Assembly (NCBI GenBank): GCA_948857205.1
Contig: CAQPRV010000058.1
Location: forward strand, 1-12,185
From: an uncultured Clostridia bacterium
Lineage (GTDB): Bacteria; Bacillota; Clostridia; TANB77; CAG-508
Direction: 5' to 3'
DNA: 12,185 bases
Below are positions 1-7,048 of the stretch, piece by piece (the first letter of the stretch is position 1; each line of letters opens with the position of its first letter). The notes beneath the pieces are model-generated. The model was not told the origin of the DNA and searched no databases. It was given only the letters and a program-made list of their open reading frames with translations. Made by a program: the position numbers and the translations under genes.

Positions 1-430
1 CATTATAATGTAAATTTATATCATATGCTGTTTGTTTGATTACTGTTTCATTATCTTTTGTTTTTACTTTAAATCTTTTTTGAATATCATCTTTTTGAAG
101 TTCATAGTCTATTGCAATTGTTTGTCTTCCTTCTTCTTCAGTTATTTGTAATATATTAGATTCTTTTCCTTCTTCTTCTGGATATTCTATACTTTTTATT
201 TTGTTGTTTTCGTCATTTGATGTAAATATTAGTAAACATTTATATGAGTTTTCTGTTTCTTCTTTTATTTCTATTTTTAGCTTTATTTTTTCAAATGTTT
301 CAATAGCTTGTTTACTATAGTTTCCTATTACTATTTTTCTACTATTATACATTTGCAACATTACAATTAAACATACAATAACAAAAACTAATATAATAAA
401 TATGAAAATTATTTTATTTAACTTGTTCAT
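1..430 (-). CDS. Partial membrane-anchored protein of unknown function (N-terminal 143 residues)
   Basis: An open frame runs from an ATG at 428-430 to the left edge of the window without a stop, so the C-terminal part lies outside. The start is set by an AGGAGA ribosome binding site a few bases upstream. The product begins with MNKLNK and then a hydrophobic stretch of about 20 residues (roughly 7-26) with no clear signal-peptidase site, which suggests an uncleaved N-terminal anchor. The remainder (about 30-143) is hydrophilic and rich in Lys, Glu and Ile, with alternating residues typical of beta strands (for example YKCLLIFTSND and RQTIAIDYELQKDD), so a small extracytoplasmic beta domain is plausible. 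I do not recognise the family. It is probably transcribed on its own: the next minus-strand gene upstream ends at 915 behind a terminator, and the plus-strand 727-843 gene lies between them. Confidence 0.75.
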   Translation of the reverse strand, partial: MNKLNKIIFIFIILVFVIVCLIVMLQMYNSRKIVIGNYSKQAIETFEKIKLKIEIKEETENSYKCLLIFTSNDENNKIKSIEYPEEEGKESNILQITEEEGRQTIAIDYELQKDDIQKRFKVKTKDNETVIKQTAYDINLHYN

Positions 431-638
431 CTTATCTCCTATGTATTTAATAATCTTCATATATAATATCAATATATTTTTTTCTTTCAATATATTTAAC
501 TATAATGATTAATAAACTATTTACATAAGTTAATATTTTCTTATAAATTATTTTATTTTTAATTTCTTAATTTTCCTATTCTGCTTTTATAATTTTTTTC
601 TTCATTTTATTTATCAAAAAAATTTTTTAACTTCTGTA
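431..638. other. AT-rich intergenic stretch
   Basis: This stretch lies between the left-edge minus-strand gene and the promoter of the small plus-strand gene. Apart from the candidate minus-strand promoter at 463-490, I see only A/T runs, short repeats such as two copies of TCAATATATTT near 469-496, and no frame with a ribosome binding site. Confidence 0.6.
463..490 (-). promoter_or_regulatory. Possible sigma-A promoter for the left-edge gene
   Basis: On the minus strand TTGAAA (485-490) and TATTAT (463-468) are separated by 16 bp and lie about 35 bp upstream of the left-edge gene. The region is almost pure AT, so chance matches are common and this is only a candidate. Confidence 0.3.
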
Positions 639-665
639 ACACATTTTTATTTTTCTCATATGATA
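639..665 (+). promoter_or_regulatory. Sigma-K-like sporulation promoter
   Basis: AC at 639-640, a 16-bp spacer, then CATATGATA at 657-665 matches the Bacillus/Clostridium sigma-K consensus (AC, N16-17, CATANNNTA) exactly; the -10 half also fits sigma-E. The predicted start, near 672, would leave a leader of about 55 nt before the ATG at 727. No good sigma-A promoter is visible here. The match is short, so expression late in the mother cell is inference, but it fits the type of protein encoded downstream. Confidence 0.5.
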
Positions 666-672
666 TATCATA
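659..672. repeat. Perfect 14-bp palindrome overlapping the -10 region
   Basis: TATGATATATCATA reads the same on both strands and covers most of the predicted -10 element of the 727-843 gene. Its position would suit an operator for a dimeric regulator, but in such AT-rich DNA it could also be chance. Confidence 0.4.
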
Positions 673-726
673 CAAAGGAAACAACAAAAGAAAAACAAAT
701 TTATTTTATGGAAGGGGGTCTAGACT

Positions 727-843
727 ATGCCAGAAAATAGAGGATGCGGTGGATTCGGATTTGGTGATGATTGTTGCTGGATTATAATCCTTATATTATT
801 AATCTGCTGTTGTTGCGGTGGCGGTAGAGGAGGATGTTGCTAA
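727..843 (+). CDS. Small Gly/Cys-rich membrane peptide, probable sporulation-associated protein
   Basis: A 38-codon gene too short for usual ORF cut-offs. The start is supported by GAAGGGGG at 711-718, 8 nt before the ATG. The peptide begins MPENRGCGGFGFGDD, continues with CCW, a hydrophobic core IIILILLI, then CCCC and a Gly/Arg tail ending in CC: nine cysteines and eleven glycines in 38 residues. This resembles the small Gly-rich, single-helix YjcZ-type proteins of spore formers, and similar CC-hydrophobic-CCCC peptides occur in clostridia as uncharacterised proteins (recalled from general knowledge, not searched). Codons include GGT, GGA, TGC and TGT with far higher GC than the flanks, which supports real coding. 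A sigma-K-like promoter precedes it and a strong hairpin follows within 40 bp, so it is a single-gene unit. Function is unknown; a cross-linked coat or envelope peptide is a guess. Confidence 0.75.
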   Translation: MPENRGCGGFGFGDDCCWIIILILLICCCCGGGRGGCC

Positions 844-860
844 TCCTTATACCTATTAAA

Positions 861-917
861 TTAGCATATTAAATGCTAAAACAAAGAACTCCTAATTTTT
901 AGGAGTTCTTTGTTTTA
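861..917. terminator. Bidirectional terminator between convergent genes
   Basis: Arms at 878-895 and 899-916 pair perfectly over 18 bp around a 3-nt loop, with A/T-rich outer ends that supply a U-run in both directions. The right arm extends into the TAA stop (915-917) of the minus-strand gene. A second 7-bp hairpin (TTAGCAT at 861-867 with ATGCTAA at 873-879) abuts it on the left. The pair ends both the 727-843 gene and the minus-strand surface operon. Confidence 0.85.
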
Positions 918-2363
918 CCTAAATCTTTTTCCTCTATTTTTATTTCTTCTATTTCTTTCTTCTTCTGATTTATCTAATTCTATATCTCTTCTATTATAAA
1001 TATCTAAGTATTTTTCTTTCATTATTTTTTTATTTTCTCTTTGTTCATTATCATTTGCTCTGAAACTTCCTTTATATTTCATATTTTCATCAAAATCTTC
1101 TAATTGATTGTTTTGATTATTATTATAAAAAGGAACTCCATATTCTTCTTCCCATTTTCTATTTCTTTTACGCCAAATAATAAATATAATTATTACTATA
1201 ATAAATACTCCAATTGCAATACCACCATAAATTATTATTTTTTTCTTATTCTCATCTTTTTCCTTATCTTCTTGTTCTTGCTTAATAGTCTCTTCATCAA
1301 CTAAACTTTTATTTACTGTTATTTGATAAGTTGCAATATTATTTGACTGTGCATCAGATACTAAAATTGTAATAATATTTTCTCCTTCTTTTAGTTCTTC
1401 ATTTCCTATAACTTCTACTGTATATTCTTCTTTTGTGGATTGTGCATCTATATTTAATTTTGTATCTTCTCCTATATATTTTACAGTATATTCATATATG
1501 TTACTTTGAAAGTCTGGAGATAAACTTACATTTTCTATTTCTAATTTTGCTAAACCATCTACTTCTTTTTTTTGTTCATCTGTTTTTTCTTCATCTTTTT
1601 GTTCTTCATCTTCTCTATCTTCTCTATCTTCTTTTTCTTCTTCCTGTTCTTTTCTAGTAATATTTATAGTATAAGTTTTTTTAGTTCCATCTTCCGCAGT
1701 AACAGTAATTGATGCAGTATTTTTTCCTTTTTGTAGTTTCTTTTTTCCTGTTCCAGATATTTTTGATTTAGAATCTTGTGCTTTTGCATATACTTCTATT
1801 GTTTCTATATTTTCTGGCACTGTAACATTGTATGTTGTTGTCCCAGCTTTAAATCCTGAAAAGTCATTTGGTCTTATTCCTAGATTACTTAAATTTGCAT
1901 TGTTTGATTTTTTATTATTATTTTGATTTGTATTTGCTATAGTTGATTGATTATTCTGCGAAGTAGTAGTTGAAGGTGTAGAAGTTGTTTGACTTTTTTC
2001 ATTTACTTTTATAGTTGTAGATTTTGTAACTGGTCTTGATATTTCATCACTATAATCAGTTATTTCTCCTGTTAGTGTAAATGTTGTATTAGAATTTGCT
2101 ACAAAAGTTATACTTTTTGAATCTGATGAATTACCTGTTGTATTTGTTTGTCCTACTAACTGTACAGTTTGTCCAGCACCTGATAATTTTAAATTCCATG
2201 CACCTGCATTCACAGTTGCAGTAATTGTAACACTTTCCCCTTTTTGTACTGTTGTCTTTCCTGATATGTTTGCACTTGCTGCAAAAACTGAATTTATATT
2301 CCATAAAAAGAATAAACAAAATGAGAAAATAATTATAATTAATAATTTTAATTTACTTTTCAT
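915..2363 (-). CDS. Single-pass surface protein with Ig-like and two cadherin-like beta-sandwich domains
   Basis: The 482-residue product has a signal peptide (about 1-29, ending VFAAS), an Ig-like domain at about 30-121 with the motif NAGAWNLKLSGAG, and a Ser/Thr/Asn/Gln linker (122-156). Two cadherin-like beta-sandwich repeats follow at about 157-237 (begins NLSNLGI, ends TYTINITR) and 269-352 (begins GLAKLEI, ends TYQITV), split by a Glu/Asp/Lys-rich spacer (238-267). A membrane helix at about 376-397 is followed by WRKR and an 85-residue charged tail that should be cytoplasmic. This architecture is known from clostridial surface proteins. Binding partner and role are unknown; attachment or scaffolding at the cell surface is inference. 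It starts 14 bp after the stop of the glucosaminidase gene with its own TAGGAG site, so the two form an operon. The terminator covers its stop codon. Confidence 0.85.
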   Translation of the reverse strand: MKSKLKLLIIIIFSFCLFFLWNINSVFAASANISGKTTVQKGESVTITATVNAGAWNLKLSGAGQTVQLVGQTNTTGNSSDSKSITFVANSNTTFTLTGEITDYSDEISRPVTKSTTIKVNEKSQTTSTPSTTTSQNNQSTIANTNQNNNKKSNNANLSNLGIRPNDFSGFKAGTTTYNVTVPENIETIEVYAKAQDSKSKISGTGKKKLQKGKNTASITVTAEDGTKKTYTINITRKEQEEEKEDREDREDEEQKDEEKTDEQKKEVDGLAKLEIENVSLSPDFQSNIYEYTVKYIGEDTKLNIDAQSTKEEYTVEVIGNEELKEGENIITILVSDAQSNNIATYQITVNKSLVDEETIKQEQEDKEKDENKKKIIIYGGIAIGVFIIVIIIFIIWRKRNRKWEEEYGVPFYNNNQNNQLEDFDENMKYKGSFRANDNEQRENKKIMKEKYLDIYNRRDIELDKSEEERNRRNKNRGKRFR

Positions 2364-2377
2364 CTAAATTCTCCTAA

Positions 2378-4048
2378 CTAAATATCAATATTAGATACTC
2401 CTAATAAATATTTCTGTATTTTTAATAAATCTGCTGAGTTAATATTTCCATCTTTATTTACATCTGCTCCAGCACCATATATAGTATTCATTAGATTTTT
2501 TACTCCAAGAAGATGTTTTTGTATACCTAATAAATCTGCCGAATTTATTTCTCCATCACCATTAACATCACCTTTTTTTATAACATTATAAACTGTATTG
2601 ATTGTTGCTCCTGTTCCAACTTTTGTTGTTCCAGTTATAATTTGACCATTTTTGTCTTTAACTGTTACATTTCCTAATGCTTTAACTATATCTTGTACAG
2701 TTATATTTGAAGCTATTGTAACTTCTTTATTGCTATTTTTTACTTTTATACTACTTGTATTTATTTCTTTTAATGTGTTATTTTCAGAATTGTTATCTTC
2801 TTGTTTTAATGGAACTAAATACAATTTATATTGACTTTCATCAACATCAGTCTCTCTCGCAACATAACCTTCTGTACCATCTGATTTTCTAACTTTATCC
2901 CAAAATGTTTTACCATTTCTAGAAGAAGCCTTTTCAATTCTAGTTACAATTTCATCTTTATACAAACGTCCAATGACAGTTCCATTAGGAGCATTTCTCA
3001 AATTAAGAGAATTAGTTACATTAACTTTAACGATATCTCCAGATAAAGATGATGTACTTTCATTAGGTTTAGCACAAGCTTTAGAAGGCATATTTTTATA
3101 CACAGGAATTACAAAAGTATGTGAAGAATTTATTGCATTAATATCCTTATAGGTATCTCTTAAAGTTCTACCTTCACTTTGGGAAGCAAGTAAATTTTGC
3201 ATATATTGATGCCAATATAATCCATTAGCAGAACTTTCTACATCAAATTTTTGTAAGTACAAAGTATTTTGTCCCTTTTTTATATATTCTTTAGATAAAA
3301 AATTAATTCCACCTGTAATTCCTTTTTCTAAAGTATTCCATCCTTGTGACTTTGCATAATTTATTCCATTATTTATTACTTCTTGGTCTGTATTTCCATT
3401 AGCTTGAATATTAAATGGATTAAAATATCCCTTTGACCCATCTGATAAAACTGAACCTTTGCTAGATTGTTCTTGTAATAATCTAGCAACTATGTAATAA
3501 GCATTAATACCTGTATTATTAGCTGAATTTAAAATTTCTGTAGCATGTCCTTGTAAAAAAGTTCCTTCTACAATCTTTTTAATTGCTTCTTTACTTGCTA
3601 TATTATTTGTTAGTTCCTCGAATTGAAATATATCTGTCTCATTTAATGAATTGCGTGGATCCATAATATATTTTATTGCATCTTGCGATGCACATCTCCA
3701 ACTTCCATTTTGATATTTACATAATGAACATATCCATGCACCTTGATAATTTCCAATTGCTTGTATCATATTTCTTGGACCTGAATTATGCCCTACATAT
3801 TCATTTAGAATTACTTCATTCCAATCTAAATCTGTATATAATATTTTGAAATTCCAATTAGGATATTTAGACTTTAAATTATTTATTTTTTCTTTTATAC
3901 CAGGATACGTATTATCATTTAATGAGCTTAAATTTGTACTAATTGATTGTGAAACTGCAAAAGAATTAATATTTATTAATTCTAATACACTGTATATTAT
4001 TATTGTTAATATAATTACAATTAATAAATTTTTCTTTAACTTTTCCAT
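2378..4048 (-). CDS. Secreted glucosaminidase (GH73-like autolysin) with SH3b and dockerin domains
   Basis: This 556-residue protein has an N-terminal hydrophobic segment (about 8-30) acting as signal or anchor. A long N-acetylglucosaminidase region at about 45-300 should cut the glycan backbone of peptidoglycan. The likely catalytic Glu193 sits in RLLQEQSSKGS, followed by the family motif NPFNI (210-214) and YAKSQGW. A bacterial SH3 domain (about 336-410; LNLRNAP, then EGYVA) probably binds wall peptide. A linker of about 425-490 leads to a type I dockerin (about 493-556) with two calcium loops, DVNGDGEINSADLL and DVNKDGNINSADLL, each followed by a KHLLGV/KYLLGV helix. The dockerin should bind a cohesin, though none is seen in this window. 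ATG at 4046-4048 follows GGAGG at 10 nt. It is first gene of an operon with the Ig/cadherin-like surface protein. The enzymatic call is strong; the physiological role (separation, turnover or spore release) is open. Confidence 0.88.
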   Translation of the reverse strand: MEKLKKNLLIVIILTIIIYSVLELININSFAVSQSISTNLSSLNDNTYPGIKEKINNLKSKYPNWNFKILYTDLDWNEVILNEYVGHNSGPRNMIQAIGNYQGAWICSLCKYQNGSWRCASQDAIKYIMDPRNSLNETDIFQFEELTNNIASKEAIKKIVEGTFLQGHATEILNSANNTGINAYYIVARLLQEQSSKGSVLSDGSKGYFNPFNIQANGNTDQEVINNGINYAKSQGWNTLEKGITGGINFLSKEYIKKGQNTLYLQKFDVESSANGLYWHQYMQNLLASQSEGRTLRDTYKDINAINSSHTFVIPVYKNMPSKACAKPNESTSSLSGDIVKVNVTNSLNLRNAPNGTVIGRLYKDEIVTRIEKASSRNGKTFWDKVRKSDGTEGYVARETDVDESQYKLYLVPLKQEDNNSENNTLKEINTSSIKVKNSNKEVTIASNITVQDIVKALGNVTVKDKNGQIITGTTKVGTGATINTVYNVIKKGDVNGDGEINSADLLGIQKHLLGVKNLMNTIYGAGADVNKDGNINSADLLKIQKYLLGVSNIDI

Positions 4049-4115
4049 ATGTTTATTTCCTCCAGTATTCTTTCGTTAATATATTTTTCTCTATTTTTTC
4101 CTATTTTTCGACCTA

Positions 4116-4144
4116 ATTATATCATTTGATTTTTTTATAGTCAA
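4116..4144 (-). promoter_or_regulatory. Strong sigma-A promoter of the glucosaminidase/surface-protein operon
   Basis: Minus-strand TTGACT (4139-4144), a 17-bp spacer and a perfect TATAAT (4116-4121) stand about 68 bp upstream of the start codon. The -35 box ends only 11 bp from the edge of the inverted-repeat element at 4156. Confidence 0.8.
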
Positions 4145-4155
4145 CAAAATTATTA

Positions 4156-4325
4156 TTTAAGTTTCGACTTTTTGTAAGTGAAGGTTATATTTCAGTATAT
4201 AGCTATTGTCCTAGGCTCCCTAAGTCCTACAAATCTTGATTTTTAGGGTAGATAATTAAATAAAGGGAAGGATAATATCTATATACTGAAATATAACCTT
4301 CACTTAAAAATAGTTGAAACTTAAA
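4156..4325. mobile_element. 170-bp MITE-like element with 57-nt terminal inverted repeats
   Basis: The arms at 4156-4212 and 4269-4325 are inverted copies that match at 52 of 57 positions without gaps, including a perfect 28-bp block (4175-4202 with 4279-4306). The 56-bp centre carries shorter complementary pieces (CCCTAA with TTAGGG; TCCCT with AGGGA). Both ends read TTAA followed by GTTTC in inward orientation, so TTAA may be a target-site duplication or just part of the repeat. There is no ORF inside. It lies cleanly between two divergent promoters without disrupting either. The size, long imperfect arms and lack of coding match non-autonomous miniature transposable elements. A structured regulatory element is the alternative. 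Parent transposase family is unknown. Confidence 0.6.
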
Positions 4326-4356
4326 ATTTTAATGGCTTTTTCTTTTTTTGATTTTA

Positions 4357-4365
4357 TGTTACAAT
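4357..4365 (+). promoter_or_regulatory. Probable extended -10 promoter of the U32 gene
   Basis: TGT followed by TACAAT matches an extended -10 (TGnTATAAT, one mismatch) about 30 bp before the ATG at 4396. The -35 position holds only a T-run, so recognition would rely on the extended -10. Confidence 0.4.
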
Positions 4366-4395
4366 AAAATAGTTAATATTAAATGGAGGTTTATC

Positions 4396-6843
4396 ATGAT
4401 AAAATTATTATCACCTGTTGGAAATTTAGAATGTTTAAAAGCAGCAGTGCAAAATGGTGCAGATAGTGTATACTTTGGTGCTAACTTATTTAGTGCAAGA
4501 GCTTTTGCAACAAACTTTAACTTAGACGAACTACAATCTGCAATACAATATGCCAAAATACAAGGAGTAAAAACTAACTTAACGCTAAATACCCTAATAA
4601 AAGATGACGAATTTATCAATGCCTTTAACTTAGCAAAAAAAGCTTATGAATTTGGAATAGATGCAATAATTATACAGGATTTAGGTTTAGCTAAAAAAAT
4701 AATAAAAGAAATTCCTGATTTACCAATTCATGGAAGTACACAAATGACAATTCATAACTTAAATGGTGCTTTACAACTACAAGAACTTGGTTTTAAACGA
4801 GTTGTTTTATCAAGAGAGCTATCAATAGATGAAATCGAATATATTCGTAAAAATACAAAACTAGAAATAGAAGTTTTTATTCATGGTGCCTTATGTATCT
4901 CTTATTCTGGGCAATGTCTATTTTCAAGTATGCTTGGAGGACGTTCGGGTAATCGCGGAAAATGTGCACAACCATGCAGATTACCCTATGAATTATTAGA
5001 GAATAACAAAAAAATAGATAGTGGTCACTTATTAAGTACAAGAGATTTATGTGGATTAGACTATATACCATCTTTAATAAAATTAGGTATTAATTGTCTA
5101 AAAATTGAGGGAAGAATGAAATCTCCTGAATACGTTGCAACAGTTACAAAAATTTACCGTAAATATATAGATTTAGCTTTATCAGGAAAAGAATACATTA
5201 TTGACGAAAAAGATAAAAAACAACTATTACAAGTTTTTAATAGAGGTCTATTTTCTTGTGGACATTTAAACAAAGACGCAAATAAAGAATTAGTATACAA
5301 AGAAAAGCCTAATAACATGGGATTATTTTTAGGAATAGTAGAAAAATATAATAAAAATAAAGGATTGATAACCTTAAAACTTAAAGAGGAAATACAAAAT
5401 GGAGATACAATTTCTTTACAAAATGAAACAGGAACCTATACAATATCTGAGTTAATGGAGGATAACAAAAATATTATTACAACAGAAATTTGTCAAACTG
5501 TTACTATTGGTAGAATGAAAGGCAATATTAAATTAGGAGACAAAATTTATAAAATGACATCAAAGTCTCTAATTTCAGAAGCACAAGAAAGTTATAAAAA
5601 TGAGAATAAAAAAATCCCATTAATTTGTAAAGTATCAATAAAAAAAGAACAACCTATTTGTATAACTGTTAAAAGTAATTGTAATTTAGATTTATATAAA
5701 AATTTAAATATAAAATGTATATTAAACTATATTCCTTTAGAAGCTAAAAATAAGCCTTTAGATAAAGAAACTATTATAAAACAAATATCAAAGACCTCTT
5801 CTACTCCATATGAATTTAAAAATATAGAAATTGACTTAGATGATAATGTCTTTATTCCTAAATTAAGTATATTAAATGAATTAAGAAGAACTGCTATAGA
5901 AAATGTACAAAATTATATTATAAACAATATAAGTAGAACCTTCGAAGCTAAAAATAACAAACCAACTAAAGAACATGATATTTTAGATAATATGAGAAAT
6001 TTTGCAGAAGAAAATATCAATAATACTACTAAAATTTCTTTATTATTAAATTTATTAAATTTAAATTATGATTATTCAAAACTAGAAAATATTGATAATT
6101 TATATATTCCTCTAAAATACTTTCTAAATAATAAATATGAAAATATCTTAAAACTTCTTACTAAAAGGTTTAAAACATATATTTATTTACCTACAATTAT
6201 CAAAGTAAATTATAGAAACTTATTTTACTCAAATATACATAAATCTATAGATAAATATAAAATTGAGGGCTTTGTAATTTCTAATCTAGGTAATATTCAA
6301 TTATTAACTGATTTATTTGAGAATTTAAATAAATATTTTAAAATAATTGCAAATTATACCCTTAATATTTATAACTTAAATACAGTGCTAGAACTAAAGC
6401 AATTAGGAATTAGTAAATTTACAGTATCTCCAGAATTAGACAGAAATACAATATCTAATTTATGTAAGTATAATTATATTGAAAAAGAATTAATAGTATT
6501 TGGCAAAATTCCTTTAATGCATATGAATTATTGTCTATTAGGTAACACAGATAACTGTTATCCAGAGTGTAAGCAAAATTGCAAAACATCTAATACTTAT
6601 TTTTTAAAGGATAGATTAAATATGGATTTTAGAGTTTTACCTGATAATATTCAAACAGTAACTACTATTTTTAATAGTAAAACTACTTCAATTTGTCCTA
6701 AAGATTTTTCTATAAATTATGCAAGAATTGATATTTTAGATGAAACTATTGATGAGATAAATCAAATAATATCTACTGTAAAAGTTGGTAAACGTTTTGA
6801 GGGAAAAGAATTTACTAATGGTAACTTAAATCGAGATATTTAG
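4396..6843 (+). CDS. U32 family protein, RlhA-like (probable RNA cytidine/uridine hydroxylation factor)
   Basis: Start is taken at ATG 4396, behind TGGAGG at 6-7 nt, and gives MIKLLSPVGN, the usual U32 beginning; an in-frame ATG at 4348 lacks a site. The product has 815 residues. Residues 1-245 form the U32 barrel with hallmark segments NGADSVYFG, HGSTQMTIHN, the signature VFIHGALCISYSGQC then GGRSGNRGKCAQPC, and LKIEGRMKSPEY. Cys167, Cys174, Cys190 and Cys219 fit the spacing of the Fe-S ligands described for U32 proteins such as UbiU. A central region (about 290-520) corresponds to the DUF3656/collagenase-like part of long U32 proteins. The C-terminal part carries a second cysteine group, Cys713, 721, 725 and 729, then a YFLKDR motif. 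E. coli relatives RlhA and TrhP hydroxylate 23S rRNA C2501 and tRNA U34 using prephenate; peptidase activity is doubtful. RlhA-like is inferred from the long form; the exact substrate cannot be read here. Confidence 0.85.
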   Translation: MIKLLSPVGNLECLKAAVQNGADSVYFGANLFSARAFATNFNLDELQSAIQYAKIQGVKTNLTLNTLIKDDEFINAFNLAKKAYEFGIDAIIIQDLGLAKKIIKEIPDLPIHGSTQMTIHNLNGALQLQELGFKRVVLSRELSIDEIEYIRKNTKLEIEVFIHGALCISYSGQCLFSSMLGGRSGNRGKCAQPCRLPYELLENNKKIDSGHLLSTRDLCGLDYIPSLIKLGINCLKIEGRMKSPEYVATVTKIYRKYIDLALSGKEYIIDEKDKKQLLQVFNRGLFSCGHLNKDANKELVYKEKPNNMGLFLGIVEKYNKNKGLITLKLKEEIQNGDTISLQNETGTYTISELMEDNKNIITTEICQTVTIGRMKGNIKLGDKIYKMTSKSLISEAQESYKNENKKIPLICKVSIKKEQPICITVKSNCNLDLYKNLNIKCILNYIPLEAKNKPLDKETIIKQISKTSSTPYEFKNIEIDLDDNVFIPKLSILNELRRTAIENVQNYIINNISRTFEAKNNKPTKEHDILDNMRNFAEENINNTTKISLLLNLLNLNYDYSKLENIDNLYIPLKYFLNNKYENILKLLTKRFKTYIYLPTIIKVNYRNLFYSNIHKSIDKYKIEGFVISNLGNIQLLTDLFENLNKYFKIIANYTLNIYNLNTVLELKQLGISKFTVSPELDRNTISNLCKYNYIEKELIVFGKIPLMHMNYCLLGNTDNCYPECKQNCKTSNTYFLKDRLNMDFRVLPDNIQTVTTIFNSKTTSICPKDFSINYARIDILDETIDEINQIISTVKVGKRFEGKEFTNGNLNRDI

Positions 6844-6911
6844 AGTTTCGATATAGTTTACAAATTTTCAATTTTGTCAGTTTAAGTAAAAATTATTTAT
6901 GTTTAAGTTTT

Positions 6912-6949
6912 AAAGCCCCATATAAATATAATTATATTGGGACTTTTTT
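6912..6949 (+). terminator. Rho-independent terminator of the U32 gene
   Basis: AAAGCCCC-ATATAA (6912-6925) pairs with TTATAT-TGGGACTTT (6932-6945), with one mismatch and one bulged base, followed by a T-run to 6949. It lies about 70 bp after the stop codon. Confidence 0.75.
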
Positions 6950-7031
6950 ACTTTTATATTATTACTATAAATCTTTTCTATATCTTTCTTAACCTTAATT
7001 ACTATAACTCTTTAAGTCATTAAATCAAGAA

Positions 7032-7047
7032 TTATTTGTTCAAATAA
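7032..7047 (-). repeat. Short AT-only inverted repeat after the RNHCP gene
   Basis: TTATTTG and CAAATAA face each other with 2 nt between them, immediately beyond the minus-strand stop codon at 7049-7051. It could be a weak terminator for the kinase operon, but it has almost no GC and only a poor T-run, so I keep it as a repeat. Confidence 0.3.
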
Positions 7048-7048
7048 C

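Noticed and set aside
1104..1657. Plus-strand open frames opposite the Ig/cadherin-like gene
   Set aside because: They are antisense shadows rich in Leu, Phe, Ile and Tyr without ribosome binding sites; the minus-strand frame has clear domains.
4156..4325. Reading the long inverted repeat as a terminator or CRISPR remnant
   Set aside because: It stands between two divergent gene starts, has no T-run tied to a gene end, and shows a single inverted pair instead of direct repeats with spacers.
4348..4395. N-terminal extension of the U32 protein by 16 residues
   Set aside because: It overlaps the predicted -10 region, has no ribosome binding site, and the family normally starts at MIKLLSPVGN.
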